64,000 nucleotides of DNA from positions 1,240,001-1,304,000 of the forward strand of contig NC_015564.1 of the NCBI RefSeq assembly GCF_000214175.1. Direction: 5' to 3'. The stretch comes from Hoyosella subflava DQS3-9A1 (GTDB taxonomy: Bacteria; Actinomycetota; Actinomycetes; Mycobacteriales; Mycobacteriaceae). Numbering within the stretch: position 1 is the stretch's first letter; every line of letters starts with the position of its first letter. Below the pieces are notes generated by a model, which saw only the letters and a list, made by a program, of their open reading frames with translations, made no database searches and was not told where the DNA came from. Position numbers and translations under genes: made by a program. This document shows positions 1 through 10,120 of this stretch, piece by piece.

Positions 1-2
1 CG

Positions 3-1037
3 ATGCCGAGCACAGATGACAGGCGTTTCGCGGTGTTGCAAGCCATCGTGTCGGACTACGTTTCGACGCATGAGCCGGTCGGATCCAAGGCTCTGGTTGA
101 TCGTCACGGGCTAGGAGTGTCGAGCGCCACGGTTCGTAACGACATGGCCGTCCTCGAAGCTGAGGGCTACATTCGGCAGCCACACACGTCGTCAGGGCGG
201 GTGCCGACGGACAAGGGGTATCGGCAATTCGTTGACCGGATAGCCGAAGTCAAGCCACTCTCGCACGGCGAGCGGCGCGCGATCATGGAGTTTCTTGAGG
301 GCGGTGTCGACCTCGATGACGTCTTGCGCCGCGCGGTACGTCTGCTCGCCCAACTCACCCGCCAGGTCGCCGTTCTGCAGTACCCGACTTTGACGTCCTC
401 GAAAGTGCGGCATATCGAGGTCGTGCCGCTGAACCCAGCGCGCTTGCTGCTTGTGGTGATCATGGATACCGGACGGGTGGACCAGCGGCTGGTGGAACTT
501 GGTGACGTCATCAGTGAAGAGCAAGTGAGCACCCTCCGTGTGTTGCTTGGCCAAGCGCTCGAAGGTAAACACCTTTCAGCAGCCTCGGTCGCCGTTGCTG
601 AACTAGCGAATCAGGTCGAGCATGACATGCGCGACCCAGTGGTGCGGTCAGCGACAGTCCTCGTCGAGACGCTCGTTGAGCGCAGCGAGGACCGGCTGGT
701 TCTCGGCGGGACCTCGAATCTGACAGCCAATGCTGCTGACTTTGGCGGCAGCCCGGGGGCGATGCTGCAGATTCTCGAGGCGCTCGAGGAGCAAGTTGTC
801 GTCCTCAAACTTCTCGCTGCGGCTCAGCACCCGGGAATGGTGACGGTCCGGATCGGTGAGGAAATGGAAGACGAGCAGATCCGGGCGACATCTGTCATTT
901 CGACAGGATACGGCGCCGCGGGTGCAACCTTCGGCGGCGTTGGTGTGCTCGGCCCGACGCGTATGGACTACCCGTGGGCAATCGCCGCTGTGTCAGCGGT
1001 CGCCCGTTACGTGGGGGAGGTCCTCTCCGCGAGATGA
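3..1037 (+). CDS. hrcA: Heat-inducible transcription repressor HrcA
   Basis: Repressor of class I heat-shock genes that binds CIRCE operators; its folding normally depends on GroEL. The 344-residue protein has the N-terminal winged-helix DNA-binding region (about residues 5-75, with the typical run [18 protein letters not shown]) followed by the GAF-like HrcA domain to the C-terminus. The ATG lies two bases inside the window edge, but the N-terminus lines up with the usual HrcA start, so the gene looks complete. dnaJ follows 166 bp downstream, the usual actinobacterial hrcA-dnaJ2 pairing. No CIRCE element is visible because the promoter lies outside the window. Confidence 0.96.
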   Translation: MPSTDDRRFAVLQAIVSDYVSTHEPVGSKALVDRHGLGVSSATVRNDMAVLEAEGYIRQPHTSSGRVPTDKGYRQFVDRIAEVKPLSHGERRAIMEFLEGGVDLDDVLRRAVRLLAQLTRQVAVLQYPTLTSSKVRHIEVVPLNPARLLLVVIMDTGRVDQRLVELGDVISEEQVSTLRVLLGQALEGKHLSAASVAVAELANQVEHDMRDPVVRSATVLVETLVERSEDRLVLGGTSNLTANAADFGGSPGAMLQILEALEEQVVVLKLLAAAQHPGMVTVRIGEEMEDEQIRATSVISTGYGAAGATFGGVGVLGPTRMDYPWAIAAVSAVARYVGEVLSAR

Positions 1038-1203
1038 GACGAGGTGTGCGCACCGGCCCCGCAACCATGCAGTATGGTGCCGGGCGTCAAGGGGAGTACC
1101 GTCAGAAGGTGGTTATCCGCCGCGCCCATTAGTGACATTTCTGGGTGGCATTCTTCGGGTCAAGCTGAGATCCGCATGATGAGGAACAGGACAGAACACA
1201 AAC

Positions 1204-2358
1204 GTGGCACGTGACTATTACGGGACGCTCGGCGTTTCCAAGACGGCGACTGATCAGGAGATCAAGCGCGCGTACCGGAAGCTCGCACGGGAATTTCACC
1301 CTGATGTGAATCCCGACCCGGCGGCCCAGGAACGGTTCAAAGACGCGACGACGGCGTATGAGATTCTGAGCGACCCGCAGAAGCGGAAGGTCGTCGACAT
1401 GGGCGGTGACCCACTCGACGGTCCAGGCGGAGGCGCCGGAGCAGGTTTTGGGGCGCAGGGGTTCGGTGGCCTCGGTGACGTGTTCGAGGCGTTCTTCGGC
1501 GGTGCCGGGGGAATGGGGTCACGCGGCCCTCGCAGTCGTGTCCAGCCCGGCGCTGATGCCCTCCTGAAGGTTCGGCTCGACCTCGCTGAGTGTGCTCAGG
1601 GTGTCACCAAGGACGTCACCGTGGACACCGCGATCTTGTGCGATACGTGTCAGGGGTCCGGCGCGAATGGCAACTCGAAGCCAGTACAGTGCGAGACCTG
1701 CCGCGGGGCGGGCGAAATCCAGTCGGTTCAGCGCAGTTTCCTCGGACAGGTCATGACGACCAGGCAGTGCCCGACATGCAACGGTTTCGGTCAGATCATC
1801 CCTGACCCGTGCCGGAAGTGCGCTGGCGAAGGTCGCGTGCGTGCCCGCCGCGACATCGCTGTGCGCATACCGGCAGGTGTGGCAAACGGGATGCGTGTCC
1901 GGCTCGCAAGTCAAGGCGAAGTGGGTCCGGGCGGCGGTCCCGCTGGAGACCTCTACGTCGAGGTTGTCGAGCAGCCGCACGAGGTCTTCGTGCGTGACGG
2001 TGACTCTCTGCACTGCACAGTCAAAATTCCCATGGTTGATGCGGCGCTGGGCACCACTGTCACTGTCGAGAGCCTCATCGACGGCCCGATCGAGTTGTCG
2101 GTGGAGCCAGGCACTCAGCCGGGTGCAGTCGCCACGATTCCAGGCCAGGGCATGCCGCGGCTGCGGGCGGGTACACGCGGTGATTTGTATGCGCACCTCG
2201 AGGTAGTGATCCCGACGAAACTTGACGGCAAGCAGGCGGACCTTCTCGAGTCGTTCCGGAGTGCACGTGGACGCGACGCAGCCGAAGTGGTCACCAGCGC
2301 ATCGCACCACGGCAGCAAAATTTTCTCTAAGCTCCGGGACTTCGTGAGCGGGCGCTGA
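1204..2358 (+). CDS. dnaJ: Molecular chaperone DnaJ (DnaJ2 type)
   Basis: Co-chaperone that delivers substrates to DnaK and stimulates its ATPase. The 384-residue protein shows a J domain (about residues 4-68, including the HPD tripeptide), a Gly/Phe-rich linker (about 72-105), four CxxCxGxG zinc repeats ([32 protein letters not shown]) and a C-terminal substrate-binding domain. Start is GTG. It follows hrcA rather than grpE-dnaK, which identifies the second actinobacterial DnaJ. rsmE begins 2 bp after the stop, so the two are probably cotranscribed. Confidence 0.96.
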   Translation: MARDYYGTLGVSKTATDQEIKRAYRKLAREFHPDVNPDPAAQERFKDATTAYEILSDPQKRKVVDMGGDPLDGPGGGAGAGFGAQGFGGLGDVFEAFFGGAGGMGSRGPRSRVQPGADALLKVRLDLAECAQGVTKDVTVDTAILCDTCQGSGANGNSKPVQCETCRGAGEIQSVQRSFLGQVMTTRQCPTCNGFGQIIPDPCRKCAGEGRVRARRDIAVRIPAGVANGMRVRLASQGEVGPGGGPAGDLYVEVVEQPHEVFVRDGDSLHCTVKIPMVDAALGTTVTVESLIDGPIELSVEPGTQPGAVATIPGQGMPRLRAGTRGDLYAHLEVVIPTKLDGKQADLLESFRSARGRDAAEVVTSASHHGSKIFSKLRDFVSGR

Positions 2359-2360
2359 CG

Positions 2361-3134
2361 GTGGCGGCGACGGTCTTCTATCTCGACCCACTGCCGCCCA
2401 GTGCCGGGGACCTAGCCGTCCTCGACGGGCCAGAAGGCCGACATGCTGCGACGGTTCGGCGAATCAGAACTGGCGAGCAGGTGGTTTTGGCCGACGGGCA
2501 GGGAGGTGTTGCGTGGGGGACCGTGGTGACCGTCGGCAAAGACACCCTTGAGGTTCGAGTTGAGCGCCGGGAATCCATCGCTAAGCCTGTACCACGGGTT
2601 GTGGTGGTCCAGGCGCTTCCCAAGTCGGACCGGTCCGAGCTTGCAGTCGAGTTGATGACTGAGGCGGGTGCGGACGAGATTATCCCTTGGGAGGCAGCTC
2701 GGTGCGTCGCGCGCTGGCAGGGCCCGAAGGCCCACAAGAACGTTGAACGCTGGCAACGTGTGGCTGCCAGCGCGGCGAAGCAGTCGCGGCGCGCACATGT
2801 CCCGCTGGTTCATCCGCTTGCGGCCAGCCGCGAGGTCGCGTCTGCGATCGCTGCGACCGTTGCAGCGAGCGGAGCAGCGGTAGTCCTCCACGAAGACGCG
2901 ACCGAGGCGCTTGCTCCTGTCGTGCACGCGGTCGGCGATGTTCGATCGATCCTCCTCATCGTGGGCCCCGAAGGCGGAGTGAGCCCCGACGAGGCGGAAC
3001 AATTCACGCAAGCCGGTGCGCACCCTGTGCGTTTGGGCCCGACAATTCTGCGCACTTCCACTGCTGCCGCGGTGACACTCGGTGCACTGGGGGTGCTGAC
3101 GGCGCGCTGGGACAACGCTCCGATGAGATATTGA
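2361..3134 (+). CDS. rsmE: 16S rRNA (uracil(1498)-N(3))-methyltransferase RsmE
   Basis: Methylates N3 of U1498 in helix 44 of 16S rRNA using S-adenosylmethionine. The 257-residue protein has an N-terminal PUA-like RNA-binding part (about 1-75) and a C-terminal SPOUT methyltransferase fold. The knot region is recognisable from the run LLIVGPEGGVSPDEAE near residue 200 and RLGPTILRTSTAA near residue 225, both hallmarks of the family. It starts with GTG 2 bp after dnaJ, indicating translational coupling. Confidence 0.95.
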   Translation: MAATVFYLDPLPPSAGDLAVLDGPEGRHAATVRRIRTGEQVVLADGQGGVAWGTVVTVGKDTLEVRVERRESIAKPVPRVVVVQALPKSDRSELAVELMTEAGADEIIPWEAARCVARWQGPKAHKNVERWQRVAASAAKQSRRAHVPLVHPLAASREVASAIAATVAASGAAVVLHEDATEALAPVVHAVGDVRSILLIVGPEGGVSPDEAEQFTQAGAHPVRLGPTILRTSTAAAVTLGALGVLTARWDNAPMRY

Positions 3135-3200
3135 TCACCTTCTCCTCTGGACAACGGAATGGAACAGGACGAACCTGGACATACGGCGGAAGGAGAAGTG

Positions 3201-3470
3201 ATGCAGGACAAGCACTGGTCGGTAGAGATCCTTATCGATGAGAGAAATGGGCAGACGCACGCTGAAGCCCGGCTTCATGCCGATGAAGGCTCGCGAAAGC
3301 TTGTCGGCACCGGAGTCGCCCGGAAGAACCCGGACGATCGGGACGTCCCTCTAATCGGTGACGAATTAGCCGCGGCGCGTGCGCTCGCTGATCTTTCACA
3401 TCAGCTGATTGAGCAAACGGCTTCAGACATCGAGTCGAGCACACACGTGCCAGCGCACGTGACGACGTAG
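3201..3470 (+). CDS. DUF1876 domain-containing small protein
   Basis: Small protein of unknown function from the DUF1876 family, common in Actinobacteria and predicted to adopt a double-stranded-RNA-binding-like fold. I place the start at ATG 3201 because AAGGAG sits directly upstream; an in-frame upstream ATG at 3159 would add 14 residues but lacks such a site. The 89-residue product begins MQDKHWSVEILIDE and carries the family's basic/acidic alternation (EARLHADEGSRKLVGTGVAR). It is 66 bp downstream of rsmE and is followed by a very strong palindrome, which probably ends the hrcA-to-DUF1876 transcript. Confidence 0.8.
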   Translation: MQDKHWSVEILIDERNGQTHAEARLHADEGSRKLVGTGVARKNPDDRDVPLIGDELAAARALADLSHQLIEQTASDIESSTHVPAHVTT

Positions 3471-3505
3471 CGGCCGAAAAAGCTCGAAGTCCTTCTGGCT
3501 CCACC

Positions 3506-3543
3506 ATGGGTTGACGGTTCCCGCGCGGGAACCGTCAACCCAT
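3506..3543. terminator. 38-bp perfect palindrome, probable terminator
   Basis: Two 19-base arms (3506-3524 and 3525-3543) are exact reverse complements with no spacer: ATGGGTTGACGGTTCCCGC followed by its complement. It lies 36 bp after the DUF1876 gene and about 185 bp before phoH. There is no T-run, as is common for actinobacterial hairpin terminators. Because it is perfectly symmetric it could also act in both directions or bind a protein. Confidence 0.6.
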
Positions 3544-3728
3544 TCCTGCTCAGTTGCCTTCCTGGCCTTCGCTGGAGTCCGGCGCCGCGGCTGGTTCGTG
3601 ATCTTCGCCCCCGCCTAAATGCGCTGGGGCGACGAAACGCGGTGAGCGTCCTAGACTGAGACAAGAGACAATGTCAGCAGCCATGCGGTGCGCTGCCGGA
3701 TTCAGAGGAAGCAGGTCTAACTCCACTC

Positions 3729-4826
3729 GTGACGCCTCAGGACAACATTGGCGGTGCTGGGCCCGACGGGCCCGCTGGTGAAGAACAGGTTCGCCCCGTA
3801 GAGCGGTCGGTTCGCTCGACTATGCAGTTGCCGCCGCAATCGGTGCTACCGCTGCTCGGGTCGGCGGATGAAAATCTGAGGTTGCTGGAGAATCTTCTCG
3901 ACGCAGACATCCACGTTCGCGGTAACGAGGTTACGCTGTCTGGGCTGGCGTCAGATGTCGCGCTCGCAGAGCGTGTGATTGGCGAGCTCTTGACCATCGC
4001 GCGCCGTGATCAGCACCTCCCCACGGATGTCGTCGAAAGATCAGTGGCCATGCTCACGGACGGCACTGCCACGTCACCTGCTGAGGTACTGAGCCTCGAC
4101 ATTATCTCCCGGCGCGGCAAGACCATCCGCCCGAAGACTCTGAACCAGAAAACGTATGTCGACTCGATTGATGCGGCAACGATCGTTTTCGGTATCGGTC
4201 CTGCCGGTACAGGCAAGACCTACCTCGCGATGGCGAAGGCCGTTCAAGCACTGCAAGCCAAGCAGGTCAATCGCATCATCCTCACCCGGCCCGCAGTGGA
4301 AGCCGGGGAGCGCCTCGGCTTCCTCCCAGGCACCTTGAACGAGAAGATCGACCCGTATCTGCGTCCGCTGTACGACGCGCTGCACGACATGATTGACCCT
4401 GAGGCGATCCCCAAGCTCATGCAGGCGGGTGTCATCGAGGTGGCGCCACTGGCATACATGCGCGGCCGCACGCTTAACGATGCCTTCATCATTCTCGACG
4501 AGGCCCAAAACACGACACGCGAGCAGATGAAAATGTTCCTCACTCGCTTGGGGTTCGGGTCGAAGATCGTGGTGACCGGTGACGTGACACAGGTGGACCT
4601 CCCCACTGGAACGCGTTCAGGCCTGCACGTCGCGACAGAAATCCTCGCTGGCATCGAAGGAATTCACCTGATACGCCTCACGAGTGGGGACGTGGTGCGG
4701 CATAGGTTGGTGTCGGATATCGTCGACGCTTACGAACGGTTCGAGGAAGAGGACAACTCGGAAGACGCGCGGCGCTTCGCCAACAGGGCTCAGCGGCGTG
4801 CCGAGCATCGGTTTCCTCGCAGGTGA
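3729..4826 (+). CDS. phoH: PhoH family ATPase (PhoH1 type)
   Basis: PhoH-like P-loop ATPase, a family associated with RNA metabolism and often encoded next to ybeY. In the 365-residue protein a Walker A motif (GPAGTGKTYLA) lies near residue 157 and a Walker B (FIILDEAQN) near residue 257, after an N-terminal nucleic-acid-binding-like segment (about 35-110). Start is GTG; the extreme N-terminus is low-complexity and an internal start cannot be excluded. It is followed 42 bp later by ybeY, the conserved phoH-ybeY-CNNM-era order. Confidence 0.93.
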   Translation: MTPQDNIGGAGPDGPAGEEQVRPVERSVRSTMQLPPQSVLPLLGSADENLRLLENLLDADIHVRGNEVTLSGLASDVALAERVIGELLTIARRDQHLPTDVVERSVAMLTDGTATSPAEVLSLDIISRRGKTIRPKTLNQKTYVDSIDAATIVFGIGPAGTGKTYLAMAKAVQALQAKQVNRIILTRPAVEAGERLGFLPGTLNEKIDPYLRPLYDALHDMIDPEAIPKLMQAGVIEVAPLAYMRGRTLNDAFIILDEAQNTTREQMKMFLTRLGFGSKIVVTGDVTQVDLPTGTRSGLHVATEILAGIEGIHLIRLTSGDVVRHRLVSDIVDAYERFEEEDNSEDARRFANRAQRRAEHRFPRR

Positions 4827-4868
4827 TCGCTCGCGGACAACTGAGACGGGGAAAGGTGAGCTCTCGCA

Positions 4869-5417
4869 GTGAGCATTGAGGTGAACAACGAGAGTGGAGT
4901 CGCGGTTCCCGCGGAGGACCTCAGCGCTGTCGCACGCTACGTACTTGATCAGCTCGACGTGCATGCAGCGGCGGAACTCTCGATGGTCTTCGTCGACCTC
5001 GACGCGATGTCCGAGCTTCATCAACGGTGGATGGACCTGCCTGGTCCGACGGATGTGATGTCCTTCCCGATGGACGAGATGATCCCCGGGGCACGGCCCG
5101 ACGCGTCCTCACCGGGGCCGGCGATGCTGGGCGACATCGTGATCTGCCCTCAGTTCGCGGCAAAGCAGGCTAAACAGGCCGGTCACTCCGTCGATCATGA
5201 ACTGGCCTTGCTGACCATCCACGGCGTCCTGCACCTCCTCGGCTACGACCACGCTGAGCCCGATGAGGAGAAGGAGATGTTCGACCTGCAGAACTCGCTC
5301 CTCAGCGACTGGTTTGAGCTGCGCCAAGCGGAGGCACGCAAGGTTGCGCAAATCGAGCGTGACCGCAGGTTACTTGGCAAAGTCGGCCTGCTCAATGACC
5401 CCGACGAGCTCCGGTAG
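4869..5417 (+). CDS. ybeY: rRNA maturation endoribonuclease YbeY
   Basis: Zinc-dependent endoribonuclease for 16S rRNA 3'-end maturation and 70S quality control. The signature metal-binding motif [11 protein letters not shown] is present at about residues 118-128, with the conserved DVMSFPMDE segment near residue 58. The 182-residue length suits actinobacterial members, which carry a C-terminal helical tail. GTG start; the next gene begins 9 bp after its stop. Confidence 0.95.
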   Translation: MSIEVNNESGVAVPAEDLSAVARYVLDQLDVHAAAELSMVFVDLDAMSELHQRWMDLPGPTDVMSFPMDEMIPGARPDASSPGPAMLGDIVICPQFAAKQAKQAGHSVDHELALLTIHGVLHLLGYDHAEPDEEKEMFDLQNSLLSDWFELRQAEARKVAQIERDRRLLGKVGLLNDPDELR

Positions 5418-5426
5418 GCATCACAG

Positions 5427-6767
5427 GTGACTACTGATGTGATGCTGCTAGGCGGCGTTATCCTTCTTGTCCTTTTTGGTGGTCTTTTCGCGGCGACGGA
5501 CGCCGCGCTCAACACCTTGTCGCTGGCACGCATCGAAGAGCTCGTGCAAACCCGGCAGGCTGGTGCGAGTGGGTTGACGCAGCTCGTGCGGAACCGGCCC
5601 CAGTACGTCAATCTGACGGTGCTGCTCCGGGTGGCATGTGAGATAGCGGCCACAGTTCTGCTTGCCGCGTTTCTGCTCAGCCAGTTCGAGACGCGGTGGG
5701 CACTGCTTCTGTGCGCGGCCATCATGGTTGTTGTCAGCTACGTGCTGATCGGGGTGGGGCCCAGGACGCTCGGGCGTCAGCACGCTTACTCGATCGCTAT
5801 CGCGACTTCCTGGCCGCTGCGCCTGCTCGGCTCGCTGCTAGGCCCGCTGATGCGGGTGATGATCCTGCTCGGCAACGCGGTGACACCTGGTAAGGGCTTC
5901 CGGAACGGGCCGTTCGCGTCGGAGATCGAATTGCGCGAACTCGTCGATCTCGCGCAGGAACGCGGGGTGGTGGCAGCGGACGAGCACCGAATGATCCAGT
6001 CGGTGTTCGAACTTGGTGACACGATTGCTCGAGAAGTGATGGTTCCCCGAACTGAAATGGTATGGATCGAAGAGGATAAGAACGCCGGGCAGGCGACAAC
6101 GCTCGCCGTGCGCAGTGGCCATTCGCGAATCCCCGTCATAGGCGAAAACATCGATGACATCCGCGGCGTCGTCTATCTGAAAGACCTCGTCCGGCAGACT
6201 TACACGGCGGTCGACGGGGGCCGGAGCGTGATCGTGCGCGACCTCATGCGTCCCGCCGTGTTCGTGCCGGACACCAAGCCGCTCGACAGTCTGCTGCGCG
6301 AGATGCAACGCGACCGAAACCACCTCGTTGTGCTTGTCGACGAATACGGCGGAATCGCGGGAATTGTCACGATCGAGGACATTCTGGAAGAAATCGTCGG
6401 TGAAATCGCTGATGAGTACGACACGAATGAGCAGGCACCGGTCGAGCCGCTCGGTGACGGTGTATACCGCGTCTCGGCGCGGCTGCCCATCGAAGATCTC
6501 GGGGAACTGTTCGGCACACGCGTCGAAGACGATGAGGTCGAGACTGTAGGTGGTCTGATTGCCCACATGCTAGGCCGCGTGCCACTGCCAGGTTCGACAG
6601 TGGACGTTCAAGGACTTCACCTCATCGCTGAAGGTGGAGAGGACGTTCGCGGGCGGGTGCGCGTTCACACCGTGATCGCCCGCGAATCAGACAGCGCCAA
6701 CACCGAGCCTGAGGGCGAATCTCGGGCTGACTCAGCTCATGGAAGCAAGGGGACACGTGGTGAGTGA
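5427..6767 (+). CDS. Hemolysin family / CNNM-CBS membrane protein
   Basis: Membrane protein of the CNNM/CorC family, related to divalent-cation (mainly Mg2+) efflux proteins and historically named hemolysins. The 446 residues comprise an N-terminal DUF21 membrane domain (hydrophobic stretches about 5-25, 70-95, 95-115 and 125-150), two CBS domains (about 200-330, including [10 protein letters not shown]-like and MRPAVFVPD segments) and a C-terminal CorC/HlyC transporter-associated domain (about 345-425). It lies 9 bp after ybeY and overlaps the start of era. Confidence 0.9.
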   Translation: MTTDVMLLGGVILLVLFGGLFAATDAALNTLSLARIEELVQTRQAGASGLTQLVRNRPQYVNLTVLLRVACEIAATVLLAAFLLSQFETRWALLLCAAIMVVVSYVLIGVGPRTLGRQHAYSIAIATSWPLRLLGSLLGPLMRVMILLGNAVTPGKGFRNGPFASEIELRELVDLAQERGVVAADEHRMIQSVFELGDTIAREVMVPRTEMVWIEEDKNAGQATTLAVRSGHSRIPVIGENIDDIRGVVYLKDLVRQTYTAVDGGRSVIVRDLMRPAVFVPDTKPLDSLLREMQRDRNHLVVLVDEYGGIAGIVTIEDILEEIVGEIADEYDTNEQAPVEPLGDGVYRVSARLPIEDLGELFGTRVEDDEVETVGGLIAHMLGRVPLPGSTVDVQGLHLIAEGGEDVRGRVRVHTVIARESDSANTEPEGESRADSAHGSKGTRGE

Positions 6768-7686
6768 TGTTTCGGGCGGTTCAGACGACTTCAGGTCGGG
6801 CTTTGTGTGCCTCGTCGGTCGTCCGAATACCGGGAAATCAACACTGACCAACGCGCTGGTGGGGGCGAAGGTCGCGATCACGTCCTCGCGACCGCAGACC
6901 ACCCGCCACACCATTCGTGGGATCATCCACCGCGATGACGCACAGATCATCCTCGTTGACACACCAGGCCTGCACCGGCCGCGAACCTTGCTAGGGCAGC
7001 GGCTGAATGATCTGGTGCGAGATACGTACACCGAGGTGGATGCAGTAGGGATCTGCATCCCCGCAGATGAGAAGATCGGACCGGGCGACCGCTGGATTCA
7101 CGAGCAAATCGGCGCTGTCGCGCCCAAAACCACGCTGTTCGGCATTGTCACAAAGATCGACAAGGTGTCGAAGAACGCCGTTGCCGAGCAACTGCTGGCA
7201 GTGTCGCAGCTATTGGGGCCGGAACGAGAGGTCATCCCGGTATCTGCAACATCAGGTGAAAACCTCGACCGTGTCGTCGCATTGCTGCGTTCGCTCATGC
7301 CCCCGGGACCGGCGTTCTATCCCGACGGGGAGCTGACCGATGAGCCAGAGAACGTTCTGATGGCCGAACTCATCCGGGAAGCTGCGCTCGAGGGGGTACG
7401 TGACGAACTCCCTCACTCGCTAGCGGTTGTCATTGAAGAGGTGAACGACAGCAAGACTCGTCGCGGTGAACCAGTTCTGACAATCTTCGCAAATCTCTAT
7501 GTCGAGCGTTCATCTCAGAAGGCGATCATCATTGGAAAGGGCGGCGCGAGACTTCGCGAAGTGGGCATAAAGGCGCGCGCCCAACTGGAGCGAATCTTCG
7601 GAACCAAAGTGTTTCTCGACTTGCACGTGAAGATAGCCAAGGACTGGCAGCGCGACCCAAAACAGCTGGGCAAATTAGGTTTTTGA
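6757..7686 (+). CDS. era: GTPase Era
   Basis: Ras-like GTPase that binds the 3' end of 16S rRNA during 30S assembly. G1 (GRPNTGKST), G3 (DTPG) and G4 (TKID) motifs and a C-terminal KH domain (about residues 205-300, with [14 protein letters not shown]) are all visible. I choose GTG 6757 (309 residues) because AAGGGGA precedes it; ATG 6739 is in frame and would add six residues. The start overlaps the end of the CNNM gene by 11 bp. No further ribosome gene follows: the pst island begins about 240 bp downstream, whereas recO follows era closely in relatives. Confidence 0.95.
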   Translation: MVSDVSGGSDDFRSGFVCLVGRPNTGKSTLTNALVGAKVAITSSRPQTTRHTIRGIIHRDDAQIILVDTPGLHRPRTLLGQRLNDLVRDTYTEVDAVGICIPADEKIGPGDRWIHEQIGAVAPKTTLFGIVTKIDKVSKNAVAEQLLAVSQLLGPEREVIPVSATSGENLDRVVALLRSLMPPGPAFYPDGELTDEPENVLMAELIREAALEGVRDELPHSLAVVIEEVNDSKTRRGEPVLTIFANLYVERSSQKAIIIGKGGARLREVGIKARAQLERIFGTKVFLDLHVKIAKDWQRDPKQLGKLGF

Positions 7687-7812
7687 GTCGGTGGAACCAG
7701 TGGCGCGCGGGAGCTCCTGAGGTAGTTCGGTGTTGTTGAGAGCCTGTCGACTGTCGCGAAATTAAGGGTTCATACGTGTACGACACACATATTCATTCAC
7801 GACACCCAGTCT

Positions 7813-7851
7813 GTTAACCTTCCGTTCGCCCAGTCGCACATTCTGTTCACC
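7813..7851 (+). promoter_or_regulatory. PHO-box-like repeats upstream of pstS
   Basis: Three GTTCACC-like heptamers lie about 75-110 bp before pstS: GTTAACC at 7813, GTTCGCC at 7824 and GTTCACC at 7845. The first two have the 11-bp period typical of actinobacterial PhoP/RegX3 direct repeats; the third is 21 bp further on. This suggests induction under phosphate starvation by a two-component system encoded elsewhere. The rest of the 238-bp era-pstS gap shows no gene. Confidence 0.6.
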
Positions 7852-7924
7852 CTCCCCGGATACGTTTCGACTCGATTGGCAGACAGTGCCGCTCTGCCAG
7901 GTCGAACCTCCGAAGGAGATCACT

Positions 7925-9019
7925 ATGCGTAATTGGCGTTCCCTGGTTGCCGTTGGCGCGACATTGCCTGTCGTCGCTTTCGCTGCCGCATGTGGTGGCG
8001 ACAACGGCAATGGAGAGGGGGGAGCAACCGGTGGAAACGGTGGCTCACTCAGCGGGAACCTGACGGGTGCGGGCGCGACCTTCCCCAACCCCGTCTTCCA
8101 GGAATGGGCTGCAGATTTCGGCGCAGTGGAGCCCGGTGTCCGGATCAACTACCAGAGCATCGGTTCCGGTGGCGGCATCGAGCAGTTCATCCGTAGCACC
8201 GTCGACTTCGGCTCATCCGAGCGTTACCTGAGCGATGAGGACCTCGAAGAAGCAGCATCTGCCCGCGGCTGTGAAGGCGTCCAGTTCCCCGTCATCTTCG
8301 GCTCGGTGGTCATCGCTTTCAATGATCCCGAACTCGACGGCATGGTCCTGACGGCCGATACCATCGCGAAGATCTACGACCGCCAGATCACCAACTTCAA
8401 CGATCCTGAACTGCAGGAACTCAACCCGGATATGGACCTGCCCGACCAGGACATCATCCCGGTACACCGGTCCGACGGCTCCGGCACCACCTACGTGTTC
8501 TCGCACTACCTGAGCACCGAGAACGACGAGTGGGCCGACAAGTACGGCGAAGGCACCGAGGTCCAGTGGGCTTCCGGCACCGTCGGAGGTCAGGGCAATG
8601 AGGGGGTATCCGCGCAGATCAACCAGAACCGTGGCGCACTGGGATACGTCAACCAGGCTTACGCCATCGAGACGGGAATGGCGCAGGCCAGCGTCGTGAA
8701 CGCAGACGGTGAAGCGATCTACCCGACGCTCGAGGCAACGACCGAGGCATCTGAGCTCGCCGAAATCCCGGACAGCTTCCAGTTCGACATCGACAACATC
8801 GGTGGCGAGGGCTACCCGATCACGGGTACCAACTGGATCTTCGTCTACGAGTGCGGTTACGACGACAACACCGCTGAGATGCTGAAGGCCTACTGGAACT
8901 GGGTTCTTACCTCTGACGAGGCAGACGAGCTCGCGCTTGAACTGGGCTACGCGCCCATGGGAGCCGAGCTGAAGGAACGCGTTCAAGCTCAGGTCGAGCG
9001 CATCAACTCGCAGAACTGA
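7925..9019 (+). CDS. pstS: Phosphate ABC transporter substrate-binding lipoprotein PstS
   Basis: Periplasmic-side phosphate-binding component of the high-affinity Pst importer. The 364-residue protein starts at ATG 7925 behind AAGGAG; an upstream ATG at 7886 lacks a ribosome site. A signal peptide ends in a lipobox (VVAFAAAC, lipidated Cys about residue 23), followed by a Gly/Asn-rich linker and the PstS fold. Family motifs include LTGAGATFPNPVFQEW, RSDGSGTTYVFSHYLS and GALGYV. The next gene is 111 bp away, with a strong hairpin between. Confidence 0.96.
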   Translation: MRNWRSLVAVGATLPVVAFAAACGGDNGNGEGGATGGNGGSLSGNLTGAGATFPNPVFQEWAADFGAVEPGVRINYQSIGSGGGIEQFIRSTVDFGSSERYLSDEDLEEAASARGCEGVQFPVIFGSVVIAFNDPELDGMVLTADTIAKIYDRQITNFNDPELQELNPDMDLPDQDIIPVHRSDGSGTTYVFSHYLSTENDEWADKYGEGTEVQWASGTVGGQGNEGVSAQINQNRGALGYVNQAYAIETGMAQASVVNADGEAIYPTLEATTEASELAEIPDSFQFDIDNIGGEGYPITGTNWIFVYECGYDDNTAEMLKAYWNWVLTSDEADELALELGYAPMGAELKERVQAQVERINSQN

Positions 9020-9049
9020 TTGACGTGACGAGCACGCGGAGTTAGCAAC

Positions 9050-9079
9050 GGCGCGGCCGGGTTCCTATCCGGCCGCGCC
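9050..9079 (+). terminator. GC-rich hairpin between pstS and pstC
   Basis: GGCGCGGCCGG (9050-9060) and CCGGCCGCGCC (9069-9079) form a perfect 11-bp stem with an 8-nt loop, 30 bp after the pstS stop. It has no T-run. It may attenuate transcription or protect the pstS mRNA 3' end, giving more binding protein than permease. Confidence 0.6.
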
Positions 9080-9130
9080 AGACGCGCTCCAAAGCACTCC
9101 ACAACCCGACATCAACTGGAGCAACATCAC

Positions 9131-10120
9131 ATGTCAGTTCTTTCACCACAAAGTGGTCCTGACCTGAAGAACCGGAGTTCGTCGCGTTTCGCTGACCCCA
9201 TGTTCCGCTGGCTTGTCACGATCGCGGGAACGACCGTCCTCATCGTTCTTGCGCTCATGGTCGTGCGGACAGTGCAAGAGGCCTGGCCGATCCTGCAGCA
9301 CGAGGGATTCTTCGGTTTCCTCTTTGGCACCGAGTGGCAAGCGGGCTACTCGCGCAACGAAATCACCGGCACGTACGGCGCTTGGCCGTTTATCTACGGC
9401 ACGATCGTCACCGCAGTTGTCGGCATCATCATCGCGCTTCCGCTTGCCCTCGCAGTCGCCCTGTACTTGACGCAGCTTGCGCCATCCAGGCTGCGCAACC
9501 CGCTTTCCTACACCGTGGAAATGCTCGCAGCTGTGCCAAGCATCATCTTCGGCATGTGGGGGTTCTTCTGGCTGATGCCGAACGTTCTGCGGCCCTACGT
9601 ACTTGAGCCCCTCGAACGTGCCTTCGGCTGGTTCTTCCTGTTTGAGGGACCCGTGTACGGGACCAGCTACCTCAGCGCCGGCATCATCCTGGCCATCATG
9701 ATCCTGCCGATCATGACCGCGATTTTCCGCGAGGTTTTCGCGGTCAACTCGATCGACCAGCAGTACGCCGCGTACGGTCTCGGGGCTACGCGTTTCGAGG
9801 TGATGCGTAAAGTCATCCTGCCGTCGAGTTTCTCCGGCATCGTGGGTGGCACAATGCTGGGCCTTGGCCGCGCTCTCGGTGAAACCGTAGCTGTTCTTTT
9901 CCTGGTGGGCGGAGCACAGACGCTCAGTACCAGCCTTGCCCAGCCCGGTAACACCATGGCCGCCCACATCGCCAACACTTTCCAGGACGCATCGCCGGAA
10001 ACAGTGAAGGGCCTGATGGCGATCGGCGTCGCGCTCTTCATCGTGACCATGACCATCAATGTTCTGGCGCGGCTGCTGGTGTGGCGCCTCGGCCGTATGA
10101 CGGGAGATTCCGCAGTATGA
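9131..10120 (+). CDS. pstC: Phosphate ABC transporter permease PstC
   Basis: Inner-membrane permease subunit of the Pst importer, pairing with PstA. The 329-residue protein has about six transmembrane helices and the binding-protein-dependent transport EAA loop (AAYGLGATRFEVMRKVILPSS, near residue 215). A periplasmic segment with the family signature SIIFGMWGFF lies near residue 136. Its TGA overlaps the pstA ATG (ATGA), showing translational coupling. Confidence 0.95.
   Translation: MSVLSPQSGPDLKNRSSSRFADPMFRWLVTIAGTTVLIVLALMVVRTVQEAWPILQHEGFFGFLFGTEWQAGYSRNEITGTYGAWPFIYGTIVTAVVGIIIALPLALAVALYLTQLAPSRLRNPLSYTVEMLAAVPSIIFGMWGFFWLMPNVLRPYVLEPLERAFGWFFLFEGPVYGTSYLSAGIILAIMILPIMTAIFREVFAVNSIDQQYAAYGLGATRFEVMRKVILPSSFSGIVGGTMLGLGRALGETVAVLFLVGGAQTLSTSLAQPGNTMAAHIANTFQDASPETVKGLMAIGVALFIVTMTINVLARLLVWRLGRMTGDSAV

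Noticed and set aside
1519-2391. 290-codon open frame antisense to dnaJ
   Set aside because: It mirrors the high-GC dnaJ codons and shows no domain of its own; dnaJ is certain on the other strand.
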